In this document: positions 1-9,074 of the stretch, one piece after another
Numbering within the stretch: position 1 is the stretch's first letter
How the letters are laid out: every line of letters starts with the position of its first letter
From: Niallia circulans
Lineage (GTDB): Bacteria; Bacillota; Bacilli; Bacillales; Cytobacillaceae
Reading direction: 5' to 3'
NCBI RefSeq assembly: GCF_007273535.1
Contig: NZ_RIBP01000004.1
Location: forward strand, 784,501-848,500
DNA: 64,000 nt
Notes under the pieces: generated by a model
Told to the model about the DNA's origin: nothing
Databases searched by the model: none
Seen by the model: only the letters and a program-made list of their open reading frames with translations
Translations under genes and position numbers: made by a program

Positions 1-792
1 GTCTTCTAGCACAATCTTTTCATCAATCGCTTCTTTATATTCAGCTTCTGAGATTACTTTTTCTTCCTTCATTTTGCCAAGCACTATATTTCGCCGCTTA
101 ATCGCACCTTCATAATTTTTATACGGATCAAGAGCAGATGGTGCCTGTAGCAAGCCCGCAAGCAGTGCTGATTCGCTTACAGAAATATCCTTGATGTTTT
201 TGTTATAGTACTTTTTAGCTGCTTGATCTATTCCCCATGCACCGCTCCCAAAGTAAACATGATTAAGATACATTTGTAGAATTTCATCCTTGCTGTAGTG
301 CTTCTCTATTTCCACAGCTAAAAATAATTCCTCTGCTTTCCGTTTGTATGTCTGTTCAGAAGATAACAGGGCATTTTTTGTAAGCTGCTGTGTAATTGTG
401 CTGCCTCCGCCCGTTATACTGCCAGCAAGAAGGTTTTTAAAGAAAGCGCGTGTTATGCCTTTTAAATCAAAACCATTATGACTGTAGAATCGCTCATCCT
501 CAATGGAGACTACAGCCCCCGGCACATAATCTGGCAGATCCTTCAGCTCTATTCCTTCCGTTCTTTCTGTCTTTATTTCCGTGGCCTCATCGCCGTCTTT
601 GTCATAAATGACGGTAGCCTGGCTTAATCCAGCCTTCAACGTACTTACGTTTGCTTGGCTTGCCAAATACATGAAATATAATATAGAAACTAGTACAAAT
701 AATAGTAATGCTAACAAAAGAATTTGTGTTAAATGTCTTCTTTTCCAAAACCGCCAGAACATACCTAGCAGAGATTTGATTTTATCCATCAT
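1..792 (-). CDS. Class A penicillin-binding protein, N-terminal part (cut by window edge)
   Basis: This gene encodes the N-terminal 264 residues of a bifunctional murein synthase; the rest lies beyond base 1. A short basic cytoplasmic tail is followed by one membrane anchor (about residues 17-37). A family 51 glycosyltransferase domain comes next, with the motifs EDERFYSHNGFD (the E and D that polymerise lipid II), GGGSTITQQLTKN and KRKAEE, then QMYLNHVYFG. The transpeptidase half is not visible. The start is an ATG-ATG pair; the first ATG follows GGAAAGGG at good spacing. The protein works at the outer face of the membrane in peptidoglycan elongation or sporulation. It resembles the PbpF/PbpG/PBP1 group, but the subfamily cannot be decided from this half. 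Confidence 0.9.
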   Translation of the reverse strand, partial: MMDKIKSLLGMFWRFWKRRHLTQILLLALLLFVLVSILYFMYLASQANVSTLKAGLSQATVIYDKDGDEATEIKTERTEGIELKDLPDYVPGAVVSIEDERFYSHNGFDLKGITRAFFKNLLAGSITGGGSTITQQLTKNALLSSEQTYKRKAEELFLAVEIEKHYSKDEILQMYLNHVYFGSGAWGIDQAAKKYYNKNIKDISVSESALLAGLLQAPSALDPYKNYEGAIKRRNIVLGKMKEEKVISEAEYKEAIDEKIVLED

Positions 793-834
793 TTTACCCT
801 TTCCTTTTCTTCAATCTATATACTTTCTATTTAG

Positions 835-849
835 ACGTAATGTTGCCAT
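835..849 (-). promoter_or_regulatory. Third copy of the mtl-type upstream motif, before the PBP gene
   Basis: On the minus strand this reads ATGGCAACATTACGT. It differs at one base of 15 from the motif upstream of mtlR (ATGGCAACATTAGGT). It lies about 43 bases before the penicillin-binding protein start. It may be chance, or a site for the same regulator. Confidence 0.25.
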
Positions 850-998
850 AAATTGTTGCAGTTCATTCTATAAAAACTATATGCTCTTTCAGCAGCAAAT
901 ACAATATTTATTATAGCCAAAATACTAGACTCTCCCTCCTTTTGGCTTGTTTATCTATTACTCAGGCTGGGAATAGATAAGAAAAAGGAGTGATTGAT

Positions 999-1118
999 AT
1001 GAAGAAAATGATAAGAACAGCAATTAAATGGGCTCCAGTCATTTATCCTATCGTCAAAAAACTGATGGAAAAGCGAAAGCAGTCTAAAGGCGGTTCTGCT
1101 TCACGAATGCCAAACTAA
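999..1118 (+). CDS. Conserved-looking 39-aa basic small protein, unknown function
   Basis: A 39-residue ORF starts with ATG seven bases after a strong AAAAAGGAG site and is followed directly by a good terminator, so it is very likely a real single-gene transcript. The product begins [20 protein letters not shown], has a short hydrophobic stretch (WAPVIYPIV) and then a Lys/Arg-rich tail ending in MPN. It looks like a small peripheral membrane peptide. I do not recognise a characterised family and assign no function. Confidence 0.6.
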   Translation: MKKMIRTAIKWAPVIYPIVKKLMEKRKQSKGGSASRMPN

Positions 1119-1122
1119 ATAA

Positions 1123-1154
1123 AAAAGGCTGAAACTTAAAGGTTTCAGCCTTTT
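1123..1154 (+). terminator. Rho-independent terminator of the 39-aa gene
   Basis: A 13-bp perfect stem AAAAGGCTGAAAC/GTTTCAGCCTTTT with a 6-base loop lies 4 bases after the stop of the small ORF. Confidence 0.85.
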
Positions 1155-1164
1155 CTAATAGAAA

Positions 1165-1190
1165 AAAAAGCTGATATTCGTCAGCTTTTT
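1165..1190 (-). terminator. Terminator of the GT8 gene
   Basis: Stem AAAAAGCTGA/TCAGCTTTTT around a 6-base loop. On the minus strand a T-run follows, 5 bases past the glycosyltransferase stop. It could work in both directions between the two converging genes. Confidence 0.8.
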
Positions 1191-1194
1191 TCCA

Positions 1195-2052
1195 TTATAT
1201 GTTCTTAGCACTTGCTCCTTGCTCTAACCCTGATGCAGTCTTTTCTAAGTAATGATAATATGTCTTTTTATATGGGTGAACATATCCTTTGAGCCACGGC
1301 TTTTCTTCTCCGCAGAAATGAACAATTGCAGGCTTACTGAATGCTTCCTGCTTTTTGATTTCATCAATGAATTCTAATTTTTTTTGTTTTAACAATAAAT
1401 ACGCTTGAGCATTCCACTTTGGATGAAGCTCGAGCCACTGATTACAAAGCAATGTATTAAGAATATCTTGGTCATGGTATTCTAGCTGTTCATCCGTTGC
1501 ATTTTTTATATAGTCAAAGGCTCTGTCTGTTATCTGGTTGTCCCTCCAGCTTTTTAAGTCTATTAGCATAATGCCTGCATTAAAATAGTTTGCATCCTCA
1601 CTCACGTTAAGTGTTTGCAGTCTGTCATGAAGTCCGCAGTCAATTACTGCAGCAGCAATATTAGGTGAAATATCTAGATCGTAGATTTTGGAAACATCCT
1701 CTAGCACTACAGTGTCACTGTCGATATAAAGGACCTTTTCAATATCTGGATCAGAAATTAAATCTGGAATGGAAATACGGTAATAGGAGGCTTTTGTGAT
1801 ATGTCTGCTTTCAATAGCATTCTCATATTGTTTTGGATCAACATCCAAAAATTGTATAGAAGTTTGATATGGAGCGACAGTCATTTGCAGCCATTGTTTA
1901 TTCTTCTCAGCTATGCCACCATTCAGCACATATAGCTGCACCTTTCTGTCTTGTTGTGTATTTTCTAAGAGAGAAACAAACATCACTCCTAGATGGGGAA
2001 CATAATTATCATCTGTTGATGAAACCACATGGATAGTCTTATTAGTATTCAT
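1195..2052 (-). CDS. Family 8 glycosyltransferase (GspA-like)
   Basis: A 285-aa cytoplasmic retaining glycosyltransferase of the GT8 fold. The N-terminus (IHVVSSTDDNYVPHLGVM) matches the nucleotide-sugar binding strand. The metal-binding DxD is in YIDSDTVVLED (about residues 94-104). YFNAGIMLIDL and DQDILN form the acceptor region, and HFCGEEKPW near the C-terminus is the usual second metal-binding histidine motif. It resembles the B. subtilis general stress protein GspA. Donor and acceptor are unknown. It stands alone after the mtl operon terminator, with its own RBS (GGAGAG) before the ATG. Confidence 0.88.
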   Translation of the reverse strand: MNTNKTIHVVSSTDDNYVPHLGVMFVSLLENTQQDRKVQLYVLNGGIAEKNKQWLQMTVAPYQTSIQFLDVDPKQYENAIESRHITKASYYRISIPDLISDPDIEKVLYIDSDTVVLEDVSKIYDLDISPNIAAAVIDCGLHDRLQTLNVSEDANYFNAGIMLIDLKSWRDNQITDRAFDYIKNATDEQLEYHDQDILNTLLCNQWLELHPKWNAQAYLLLKQKKLEFIDEIKKQEAFSKPAIVHFCGEEKPWLKGYVHPYKKTYYHYLEKTASGLEQGASAKNI

Positions 2053-2133
2053 TTTATTTTCTCTCCTCTCTGTATGCTCCTTATTTACCCTTGCCCAATT
2101 CCAGCAAAACTTATTGGAAAATAATACAAAAAA

Positions 2134-2156
2134 AGCCGTCCTATTTAAGGACAGCT
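2134..2156 (-). terminator. Terminator of the mtl operon
   Basis: Stem AGCTGTCC/GGACGGCT (one G-T pair) followed on the minus strand by seven T, just past the mtlD stop. Confidence 0.85.
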
Positions 2157-2168
2157 CTCTTAATCAAG

Positions 2169-3317
2169 TTATTGAATTTCTTTGTAAGCAGCAGCTACAG
2201 CACTAACGAGCTTGTTGTCTGCTGACAATCCAGATGCCTCACTGAATGCTTGCTCTGCACCTTTTGCCAAAATCAATTCTTTTAACTCAACTGATTCTTG
2301 GTCTTCTGATGAGTAAAATAACATTGCTGAAGCCATTACTTCCACTAATCCTGCCGGAAGTCCTTTGAATAGTTCAACGTATTCCATTGCTGGTGCAACT
2401 AAGCGGTCATTGCGGCTTAATTTGCGAAGTGGAGAACGTCCAACCCTTTTCACATCATCAACGATATGTGGATTAGAGAATCTTCCGATGATTTTTTGAA
2501 TATACTTTTGATGCTCTTCCTTGTCGAACTTGTATTTTTCAACGAGTACTTTTCCTGTCTCACTTAAGACTTTTAACACTTTTTCCTCCACATCTTTATG
2601 AGCAATTGTTTCAGAAATTGTTTTAAAGTCTTTTATGTTACCAAGGTATGCTGTTGTTGCATGACCAGTATTAACAGTGAACAGTTTTCTTTCAATATAA
2701 GCAGTTAAGTTTTCAACGAAATGTGCTTCTGGAATCTCAGGCTTTTCACCTTTAATTTTCGTCTCATCGATAACCCATTCAAAGAATGGCTCAACAAGTA
2801 CGTCCAACAGCTTTTCATTTGACTGATTTGGAACAATGCGGTCTACTGCAGAATCAGGGAATCCAATATATTCTTCCGCCCATGTTTTTTCTTCATCATT
2901 TAGGTGCTCAAACACGAACTTCTTCAATTCTGTGCTTCCGCCAATCATGTTTTCACACGCAATGATATTCAAAAATTGTCCATTTTTTGCTTTTCTTGCT
3001 TTTAACCCATCTGCAATTAATGGTGCAATGAACTTAAGGATATTTGGACCAATAGCCGTTGTAACTAAATCAGCAGATGCAATTTCTTCCACTGCCTTTT
3101 CCGGATTTGCTTTGCTGTTAATACCTTTAATATTCGTGACTGTAAATTGGTCCTTCGCATCATTTGCCAAAAGTACATTGTATGTACCCTCTTGGTTGAT
3201 TTCATCAATGACTTTTTCATTTACATCCACAAAGTGAACTTCATATTTTGATTGATGTAATAAGAGGCCAATAAAGCCTCTCCCAATATTTCCTGCTCCA
3301 AAATGGATAGCTTTCAT
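2169..3317 (-). CDS. mtlD: Mannitol-1-phosphate 5-dehydrogenase
   Basis: This enzyme oxidises mannitol 1-phosphate, made by the PTS, to fructose 6-phosphate with NAD+ in the cytoplasm. At 382 aa it has the family length. The N-terminal Rossmann motif is MKAIHFGAGNIGRGFIG. The middle carries the polyol-dehydrogenase signature region (VNTGHATTAYLG, with the catalytic Lys nearby in AYIERKLF). It is the last gene of the mtl operon, one base after the mtlF stop, and is followed by a terminator. Identification is secure from family motifs and operon context. Confidence 0.97.
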   Translation of the reverse strand: MKAIHFGAGNIGRGFIGLLLHQSKYEVHFVDVNEKVIDEINQEGTYNVLLANDAKDQFTVTNIKGINSKANPEKAVEEIASADLVTTAIGPNILKFIAPLIADGLKARKAKNGQFLNIIACENMIGGSTELKKFVFEHLNDEEKTWAEEYIGFPDSAVDRIVPNQSNEKLLDVLVEPFFEWVIDETKIKGEKPEIPEAHFVENLTAYIERKLFTVNTGHATTAYLGNIKDFKTISETIAHKDVEEKVLKVLSETGKVLVEKYKFDKEEHQKYIQKIIGRFSNPHIVDDVKRVGRSPLRKLSRNDRLVAPAMEYVELFKGLPAGLVEVMASAMLFYSSEDQESVELKELILAKGAEQAFSEASGLSADNKLVSAVAAAYKEIQ

Positions 3318-3318
3318 A

Positions 3319-3750
3319 TTAGTTAACCTCGCTTAAAATTGAAATGATTTCCTCTTCTGATTTTGCTTGTACAAGCTTTTCAACATTTTCTTCTTCTGAA
3401 CATACGATTGCGATTTGAGAAAGAATCTCTAGGTGCTCTCCGTCTTTACCTGCAATACCAACTAGTAATTTCACAATGTTTCCATCACCGAAATCAACAC
3501 CGTTTGGAACTTGTACTACTGAAAGACCTGATTGTAGAACAGCTGCTTTTGCTTCATCTGTACCATGAGGAATCGCTAGGAAGTTACCCATGTAAGTAGA
3601 AGAAAGTTCTTCTCTTTGAAGCATTGCTGGAATATAATCTGCTGAAACATAGCCTTGGTCTACCAAGATTTGACCAGCTAATTTAATAGCCTCTGTTTTT
3701 TCAGATACATTGCTGTTTAGGATGATGTTTTCTTTTTTTAATATAGACAT
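3319..3750 (-). CDS. mtlF: Mannitol-specific PTS EIIA component
   Basis: A 143-aa cytoplasmic phosphocarrier that passes phosphate from HPr to the IIB domain of MtlA. The phosphorylated histidine is His62 in the motif [10 protein letters not shown]. The length and fold of the PTS_EIIA_2 family are intact. The start overlaps the end of mtlR by 13 bases, which suggests translational coupling. The separate IIA gene, rather than a fused IICBA, is the usual Gram-positive arrangement. Confidence 0.96.
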   Translation of the reverse strand: MSILKKENIILNSNVSEKTEAIKLAGQILVDQGYVSADYIPAMLQREELSSTYMGNFLAIPHGTDEAKAAVLQSGLSVVQVPNGVDFGDGNIVKLLVGIAGKDGEHLEILSQIAIVCSEEENVEKLVQAKSEEEIISILSEVN

Positions 3751-5849
3751 TTCGTTGCCTCCTGATTTGTATGAATATAGTTTTTTAAGTATTGGTTGCT
3801 AATGAAATGCGCTAATTCATCTTTAGTTCCATTTTCAAACAGCTTAATGCTAGTTTGCGACTGAATAATCAAGGAACTAATAAAGCTTAATAATTCCAAT
3901 GTTGATGAAGTCAGCTTGAACGGTGCCAGCAATAGCAAAATTCTTGTTACTTTTTCGCTTCCTCCATTCATCGCCTTTAATTCATAAGCAGTTGTTGCAT
4001 CTATTATATTAAAAGATGGGTATGCCACTTTCTCACTTCTTGTATGGTAAAGGGCAAGTGTTGTATCTGGAATAGCTAAGCCGCCTATCTTTTCTCTATT
4101 CTGTAGAGAGCACAATACTTCGTTAGCGTCTAAGATAGAACCTTTATACAAAAGCCTTTCCAGCCCATCCTGTAATACCTTGTTTAAATCAGCGTTGCCT
4201 GCTTTCCACACCTCAAAATCCTTCAATAGGTCTGCAAGAACTGTTACTTGCTTGCCAAGTTGATCAAAATGTTGAAAGCTGAGGGATAATATTTCAACCC
4301 CATCATTAGCCGGTTCTGCTATTTCTGTTAATTGTCCGCCTTTTTCTTGCAAATAGTTTTTGACAAGTTCGAGTTCCTGATTCGTCAAAATTGGACTGAC
4401 TACAAAATAATCTCTATTTATATCCTCAATTGGAATCGTTGAAAGAATAGCATCATATTCATCAAGGGAAATGTTTTTCATTTCAAAAACAGATGCCGTT
4501 TTAATTTCAGATAGACCAGGAATCTCATTGCCAATTTTTGCGGCAAGCATTTTTGATGTACCAATTCCACTTGAGCATATAATTAAAACCCTTAATTTAG
4601 TCGTAAGCTGTTTTGAATTTAATGCCGCTCCAAAATGCAAAACCAAATAACCGATTTCCTCATCAGGTATATCCTGATTAGGCAAGGTCAGCTCTGCTGC
4701 CTTTTTTACGACTTTAAACAATTCATAATAGTCATCTTTAATATTGCTCAGCAGCGGGTTGGAAATTCTCATTTTTTGCTTTAATCTGTATAACGCTGGC
4801 TGAAGATGTGCCAAGAGCCCTTGGGACAAGGTTTCATCCAATAATCTTGTATGGAGAAGATTCTCCACATTTTTGATTAAGCTCTGCACAATGACAGCAA
4901 CCTCGATATTTTCATCCTTAATCCCTATATCCTTGTCATAGCGGATTTTTGCTCCCCGCAAATGCATCGTAATATAACCAATCTCTTCATCAGGAATGGT
5001 GACTTCAAACGTTCTTTCTAAGCGAGCAGCAATTTTTTGAGCAAAACTAAACTCTTTTGTCGATTTCAATTCTCGCAAATAGTCTTCCTGAAGAGTAATA
5101 TTTTCGCCTCTTTGGATTCGTTCCATCGCCAAGGCGATATGGACAACTAATCCAACATAAGAGCTGTCTGCTAGACTGTACGGCAGCTCTTCATTGATTT
5201 CCTCAATGATTCCCTCTATCAAGATGATTTTTTCTTTATGAACAAGGCCTAACAGCCTTTCTGAGATAGAATCTATTTTATTGGTGGATTTCTTTTGAAT
5301 ATTGTCTCTGACCATCTTCAAAAATTCTGGCACGTCAAATCTTTCCGATATAAGACTTGTTATTGCCTTTCTTTTTGCATCCTCTGAACCTTCCAGTTCG
5401 ATTCCATAACCCCGCTTACGCACAAGCTGCAGGTCATATTGTTTAATAATCGGTTCTAGCTTATCCAAATCGTGACTGACAGTTGCTGTTGTTACACCCA
5501 TATCATTTGCAAGAGAAAAAAGCTTAACAGGCTCTTTATTATCCAACAATGTACATAGCGCAACGATAAGCCTTTCATCCGGGGTGTATTCTGTAAAATC
5601 TTGTTTAAGGATTGTTACTCTTAATTGATAAATATCGCCTTGTGTACCAATTACCTTTACTCCCACTCCTGCCTTTTTTTGAAGCTTTAAGTGGAATGCC
5701 TGCAAAACATCTTCAATATTTTTCAGGTCACGGTGGATTGTCCGCTCACTTACATTCACAATATCAGCAAGCTGCTTGATTGTGACATCCTCTTTCATAT
5801 CTTCAAGCAAAAATTGCAAAACCAGTCTTTCTCTAGCGGAAATAACCAT
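3738..5849 (-). CDS. mtlR: Mannitol operon transcriptional activator (PRD regulator)
   Basis: A 703-aa DeoR/BglG-type PTS-controlled activator. Domains in order: two N-terminal winged HTHs ([11 protein letters not shown] at about 30-45; a second near 105-130), PRD1 with [15 protein letters not shown]2 (His348 in [10 protein letters not shown] and His405 in [14 protein letters not shown]), a GatB-like IIB domain with Cys425 in [11 protein letters not shown], and an EIIA-mtl-like domain with His602 in ALYHTRS. All four regulatory residue types known from B. subtilis and Geobacillus MtlR are present, so phospho-control by HPr and MtlA/MtlF is expected. The gene lies between mtlA and mtlF, the Geobacillus-type order, whereas B. 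subtilis keeps mtlR elsewhere. Confidence 0.95.
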   Translation of the reverse strand: MVISARERLVLQFLLEDMKEDVTIKQLADIVNVSERTIHRDLKNIEDVLQAFHLKLQKKAGVGVKVIGTQGDIYQLRVTILKQDFTEYTPDERLIVALCTLLDNKEPVKLFSLANDMGVTTATVSHDLDKLEPIIKQYDLQLVRKRGYGIELEGSEDAKRKAITSLISERFDVPEFLKMVRDNIQKKSTNKIDSISERLLGLVHKEKIILIEGIIEEINEELPYSLADSSYVGLVVHIALAMERIQRGENITLQEDYLRELKSTKEFSFAQKIAARLERTFEVTIPDEEIGYITMHLRGAKIRYDKDIGIKDENIEVAVIVQSLIKNVENLLHTRLLDETLSQGLLAHLQPALYRLKQKMRISNPLLSNIKDDYYELFKVVKKAAELTLPNQDIPDEEIGYLVLHFGAALNSKQLTTKLRVLIICSSGIGTSKMLAAKIGNEIPGLSEIKTASVFEMKNISLDEYDAILSTIPIEDINRDYFVVSPILTNQELELVKNYLQEKGGQLTEIAEPANDGVEILSLSFQHFDQLGKQVTVLADLLKDFEVWKAGNADLNKVLQDGLERLLYKGSILDANEVLCSLQNREKIGGLAIPDTTLALYHTRSEKVAYPSFNIIDATTAYELKAMNGGSEKVTRILLLLAPFKLTSSTLELLSFISSLIIQSQTSIKLFENGTKDELAHFISNQYLKNYIHTNQEATKCLY

Positions 5850-5934
5850 GCCATACCACCTTGTTTTCTTGACATAATTTAATTATAAATAAGTGTTTTA
5901 CAAGACTCAATCAGTTGTTATAGCATTTTTTTCA

Positions 5935-5958
5935 CACCTAATGTTGCCATTATTAAAT
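5935..5958 (-). promoter_or_regulatory. Putative MtlR operator before mtlR
   Basis: The minus strand contains ATTTAATAATGGCAACATT, which matches the sequence upstream of mtlA at 17 of 19 positions. Both copies end about 86 bases before their start codons. The shared motif and position suggest the binding site of MtlR, which would give mtlRFD its own inducible promoter. Confidence 0.5.
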
Positions 5959-6024
5959 AAACCATAGACTGGATTAGCAGATGGTTTATTTTTACCCGCT
6001 TTTAAGACTTTTACAACATAAAAA

Positions 6025-6053
6025 GGAGCATTACCTAATTAAGGTAATGCTCC
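6025..6053 (-). terminator. Hairpin terminator between mtlA and mtlR
   Basis: A perfect 12-bp stem GGAGCATTACCT/AGGTAATGCTCC with a 5-base loop and a short T-run on the minus strand, 9 bases after the mtlA stop. It probably reduces or stops read-through from mtlA into mtlRFD. Confidence 0.8.
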
Positions 6054-6061
6054 TCCCAACA

Positions 6062-7507
6062 TTATTTCAAGTTATTGATAATCTCATCATATTTAGGGCT
6101 GTTCATAAAGTTTTCTACAGATACGTGTTGTGCGTTTGGAAGCTTAGCTACTGCACGGTCTGTCAGATCTTTATGTGTGATAACAAGGTCAGCATCATTC
6201 GGAAGGTTAGCAATAGATGTGTTTGTTACATCTACACCTTCAACGCCAGCTTTTTTCACTTTATTACGCATGATGGAAGCCCCCATAGCACTTGAACCCA
6301 TACCCGCGTCACATGCGAAGATAATTTTCTTCACGCTGCTATAGTCAAACTCTGCAGCTTCGTTAGTTGCTTCAGCAGCTTCAACAGATGCATCTGCGCC
6401 AGTTACGGCACCTGCAACAGAGCTCTTTTTACCTTTAAGCTCTTGCATTTTTTCAGCAGCAGCATTGATATCTTCTGCTTCGCCTTTGCTTGTTTTCAAA
6501 ACAATTGCACCAATTACGAATGAAACTACAGCTGCTACAACTACACCAGCTAATACTCCTAAATGTTCACCTTTTGGAGACAATGCCATTATGGCAATAA
6601 TACTTCCTGGTGATGGTGTTGCTACAAGTCCTGCATTGAATACAGTGAATGTGAACACACCACTCATTCCTCCACCAATAACTGCCAGCAGCATTGCAGG
6701 CTTCATTAGGATGTAAGGGAAGTAAATTTCATGAATACCACCTAAGAAGTGGATAATCGCTGCACCAGGTGCAGTTTGTTTTGATGTACCTTTACCAAAA
6801 ATACTATATGCCAATAACACGCCAAGACCTGGTCCTGGGTTTGCTTCTAGTAAGAATAGGATTGATTTTCCTACTTCTTTTGCCTGATCTACACCAATTG
6901 GTCCAAGAATACCTTGGTTGATCGCATTGTTCAAGAACAAGACTTTAGCTGGTTCAATAAGAATACTTGCAAGTGGCAGAAGGTTTGCATCGACAATAAA
7001 TTCTACTCCACTTGAAAGCATTTGGCTTAGTGCTTCAACAAGAGGTCCTACAAATTTTAATGCAAGAAGTGTAATAATTGCACCTAGAATACCTGCTGAG
7101 AAGTTGTTTACTAACATTTCAAAGCCTGCTTTTACTTTACCTCTGAACAGATCGTCAACCTTCTTGATCAAGTAACCGCCGAGAGGCCCCATAATCATTG
7201 CTCCAAGGAACATCGGAATATCAGAACCGACGATAACACCCATTGTTGCGATGGCACCGACTACGCCCCCGCGGACATCGTAAACCATTTTACCGCCAGT
7301 ATAACCAATTAATAATGGCAGCAAGTATTTGATCATTGGATCAACTAGTTGTGCAAAACTTTCGTTTGGAAAGTATCCAGATGGTATAAAAAGTGCTGTA
7401 ATAATTCCCCAAGCGATAAATGCGCCGATATTCGGCATTACCATTCCGCTCAGGTGACTTCCAAAACGCTGTATTTTAACGCGAAAACCTTTATTTTCGT
7501 TAGACAT
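6062..7507 (-). CDS. mtlA: Mannitol PTS permease EIICB
   Basis: The 481-aa membrane permease imports and phosphorylates mannitol. The N-terminal 340 residues form the IIC channel, with several membrane segments and the substrate-site motif GGIHEIYFPY (about 257-266). A charged Ala/Glu-rich linker (about 340-390) leads to the cytoplasmic IIB domain, whose phosphorylated Cys399 is in IIFACDAGMGSS. There is no fused IIA domain; MtlF supplies it. It is the first gene of the operon. Upstream lie the putative MtlR site and a cre-like site. Confidence 0.97.
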   Translation of the reverse strand: MSNENKGFRVKIQRFGSHLSGMVMPNIGAFIAWGIITALFIPSGYFPNESFAQLVDPMIKYLLPLLIGYTGGKMVYDVRGGVVGAIATMGVIVGSDIPMFLGAMIMGPLGGYLIKKVDDLFRGKVKAGFEMLVNNFSAGILGAIITLLALKFVGPLVEALSQMLSSGVEFIVDANLLPLASILIEPAKVLFLNNAINQGILGPIGVDQAKEVGKSILFLLEANPGPGLGVLLAYSIFGKGTSKQTAPGAAIIHFLGGIHEIYFPYILMKPAMLLAVIGGGMSGVFTFTVFNAGLVATPSPGSIIAIMALSPKGEHLGVLAGVVVAAVVSFVIGAIVLKTSKGEAEDINAAAEKMQELKGKKSSVAGAVTGADASVEAAEATNEAAEFDYSSVKKIIFACDAGMGSSAMGASIMRNKVKKAGVEGVDVTNTSIANLPNDADLVITHKDLTDRAVAKLPNAQHVSVENFMNSPKYDEIINNLK

Positions 7508-7543
7508 TTTAATTGTTCACCCCTTATTCTTTCTACCTTCATG

Positions 7544-7557
7544 ATAAAGCGGTTTCA
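7544..7557 (-). promoter_or_regulatory. Possible cre (CcpA) site before mtlA
   Basis: The minus strand reads TGAAACCGCTTTAT, matching 12 of 14 positions of the TGWNANCGNTNWCA consensus, about 37 bases upstream of the mtlA start. Carbon catabolite repression of mtlA is common, but the match is imperfect. Confidence 0.4.
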
Positions 7558-7593
7558 GCTTCGTTACAATTTAAACTAAGTATAACTTTGACG

Positions 7594-7617
7594 GACACAA
7601 TGTTGACATAATTAAAT
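7594..7617 (-). promoter_or_regulatory. Putative MtlR operator before mtlA
   Basis: The minus strand has ATTTAATTATGTCAACATT followed by GTGTCCGTCAA. It contains elements like the TGTGNCAA half-sites described for B. subtilis MtlR and is nearly identical to the site before mtlR. Confidence 0.55.
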
Positions 7618-7734
7618 AGAATGATTCTTTTCCAATTATTAGTTTAAAAAAATACCTATTATTGGATGTTTTTACTTTTTTAAACTATAAAAAAATTTCT
7701 AAGGCAAAGCCTTCTGTATATTTTCCACAAAAAA

Positions 7735-7760
7735 GAGGACTTCATGCACATGAAGTCCTC
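7735..7760 (-). terminator. Terminator of the CNNM/CorC gene
   Basis: An 11-bp perfect stem GAGGACTTCAT/ATGAAGTCCTC with a 4-base loop. T-runs flank both sides, so it may work in both directions. Confidence 0.9.
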
Positions 7761-7766
7761 TTTTTT

Positions 7767-9074
7767 TTAAATTGTTTCTTTTTTTAAGGATGCTTTAAAA
7801 ACTTCGATGAAATGAATATGATGCTCCTCTATGCTTTTCAGCTTAAAAACATAATCTTCTTCTTCAATTTCATCGCCTTCGACAGCTTCAAAATTATTAG
7901 TCAAGAACCAGCCGCCGATTGTATCCACTTCCTCTTCAGATAGATGGATGCCAAGAAGATCGTTTACTTCACTAATAAGTACTTTCCCACTCAAAATATA
8001 GTGGTTTTCTTTTATTTTACGGATCTCCGCTACTTCATCGTCATCGAACTCATCACGAATATCGCCGACGATTTCTTCCAATATATCCTCTGCTGTCACA
8101 ATTCCGGAAGTTCCGCCATACTCATCAAGCAGGATTGCCATATGGGTACGTTCCTTCTGCATCTTAATAAGCAGGTCACGAATAGGTATTGTTTCAATCA
8201 CACGGATAATCGGCTTCATATATTTCTCAAGATCCAACTGTTCCTGCTCTTGAATCCTTGCTGTTAAGAATTCTCTTATGTTGATTAAACCGATAACATT
8301 GTCCTTATCACCATTGACTAATGGATAACGAGTATAGTTTTCCTCTTCTAAAATGTCCATAATTTCATCAAAGGTATTGTCTACACTGATTGTTACCATC
8401 TCTGTTCGAGGAACCATAATTTCCTTCGCTATTCTTTCATCAAATTCAAAAATATTATTAACGTATGCTAATTCATTTTTATTTATTTCACCGCTTTTAT
8501 AGCTTTCAGACATTAAAATACGGAGCTCTTCCTCTGAGTGGGCAAGCTCATGCTCTGATGCTGGTTTTAAGCCAAACAATCCTGTTAAAACACGAGCAGA
8601 TCCGTTCAAAATCCAAATAAATGGATACAGCAGCCTGTAAAACCAAATAATTGGTGGAGAGAAAAGCAAAGTAATCATTTCAGCTTTTTGGATAGCGACT
8701 GTTTTAGGAGCAAGCTCTCCGACAACCACATGGATAAAGGTAACAGACACAAATGCTATCCCAAAAGATAAAATAGTCGAAACAGAACCGGATAAATGAA
8801 ACTTCTCAAATACCGGATGAAGTATCGCTTCCACCGTAGGTTCACCAATCCACCCTAATCCTAGTGCCGTTACTGTTATACCAAGCTGACAAGCTGACAG
8901 ATATTCATCAAGATGACTAGTTACTCTTTTCGCAGCTAACGCACCTTTTCTTCCTTCTGCAACAAGCTGATCTATCCTTGAACCCCTTACTTTAACGATT
9001 GCAAACTCTGTTGCAACGAAAAAACCCGTAAAAGCTATAAGTATTGCGAATAAAATTATATTAAAAATTTCCAA
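7767..9074 (-). CDS. CNNM/CorC-family transporter (hemolysin C-like)
   Basis: A 435-aa membrane protein. The N-terminal CNNM (DUF21) domain has three to four helices and family motifs ([30 protein letters not shown]). A CBS pair follows ([10 protein letters not shown] through [13 protein letters not shown], then [25 protein letters not shown]), and a C-terminal CorC_HlyC domain ends the protein. Relatives such as S. aureus MpfA and B. subtilis YhdP export or regulate Mg2+ in an ATP-sensing way. The only usable start is TTG. Its AGGAGGTG site is 21 bases away, but a small hairpin lies between them (see findings). Confidence 0.9.
   Translation of the reverse strand: MEIFNIILFAILIAFTGFFVATEFAIVKVRGSRIDQLVAEGRKGALAAKRVTSHLDEYLSACQLGITVTALGLGWIGEPTVEAILHPVFEKFHLSGSVSTILSFGIAFVSVTFIHVVVGELAPKTVAIQKAEMITLLFSPPIIWFYRLLYPFIWILNGSARVLTGLFGLKPASEHELAHSEEELRILMSESYKSGEINKNELAYVNNIFEFDERIAKEIMVPRTEMVTISVDNTFDEIMDILEEENYTRYPLVNGDKDNVIGLINIREFLTARIQEQEQLDLEKYMKPIIRVIETIPIRDLLIKMQKERTHMAILLDEYGGTSGIVTAEDILEEIVGDIRDEFDDDEVAEIRKIKENHYILSGKVLISEVNDLLGIHLSEEEVDTIGGWFLTNNFEAVEGDEIEEEDYVFKLKSIEEHHIHFIEVFKASLKKETI

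Noticed and set aside
2836..3237. Long plus-strand frame opposite mtlD (133 codons)
   Set aside because: It lies entirely antisense to a secure gene, has no ribosome site and no recognisable motif.
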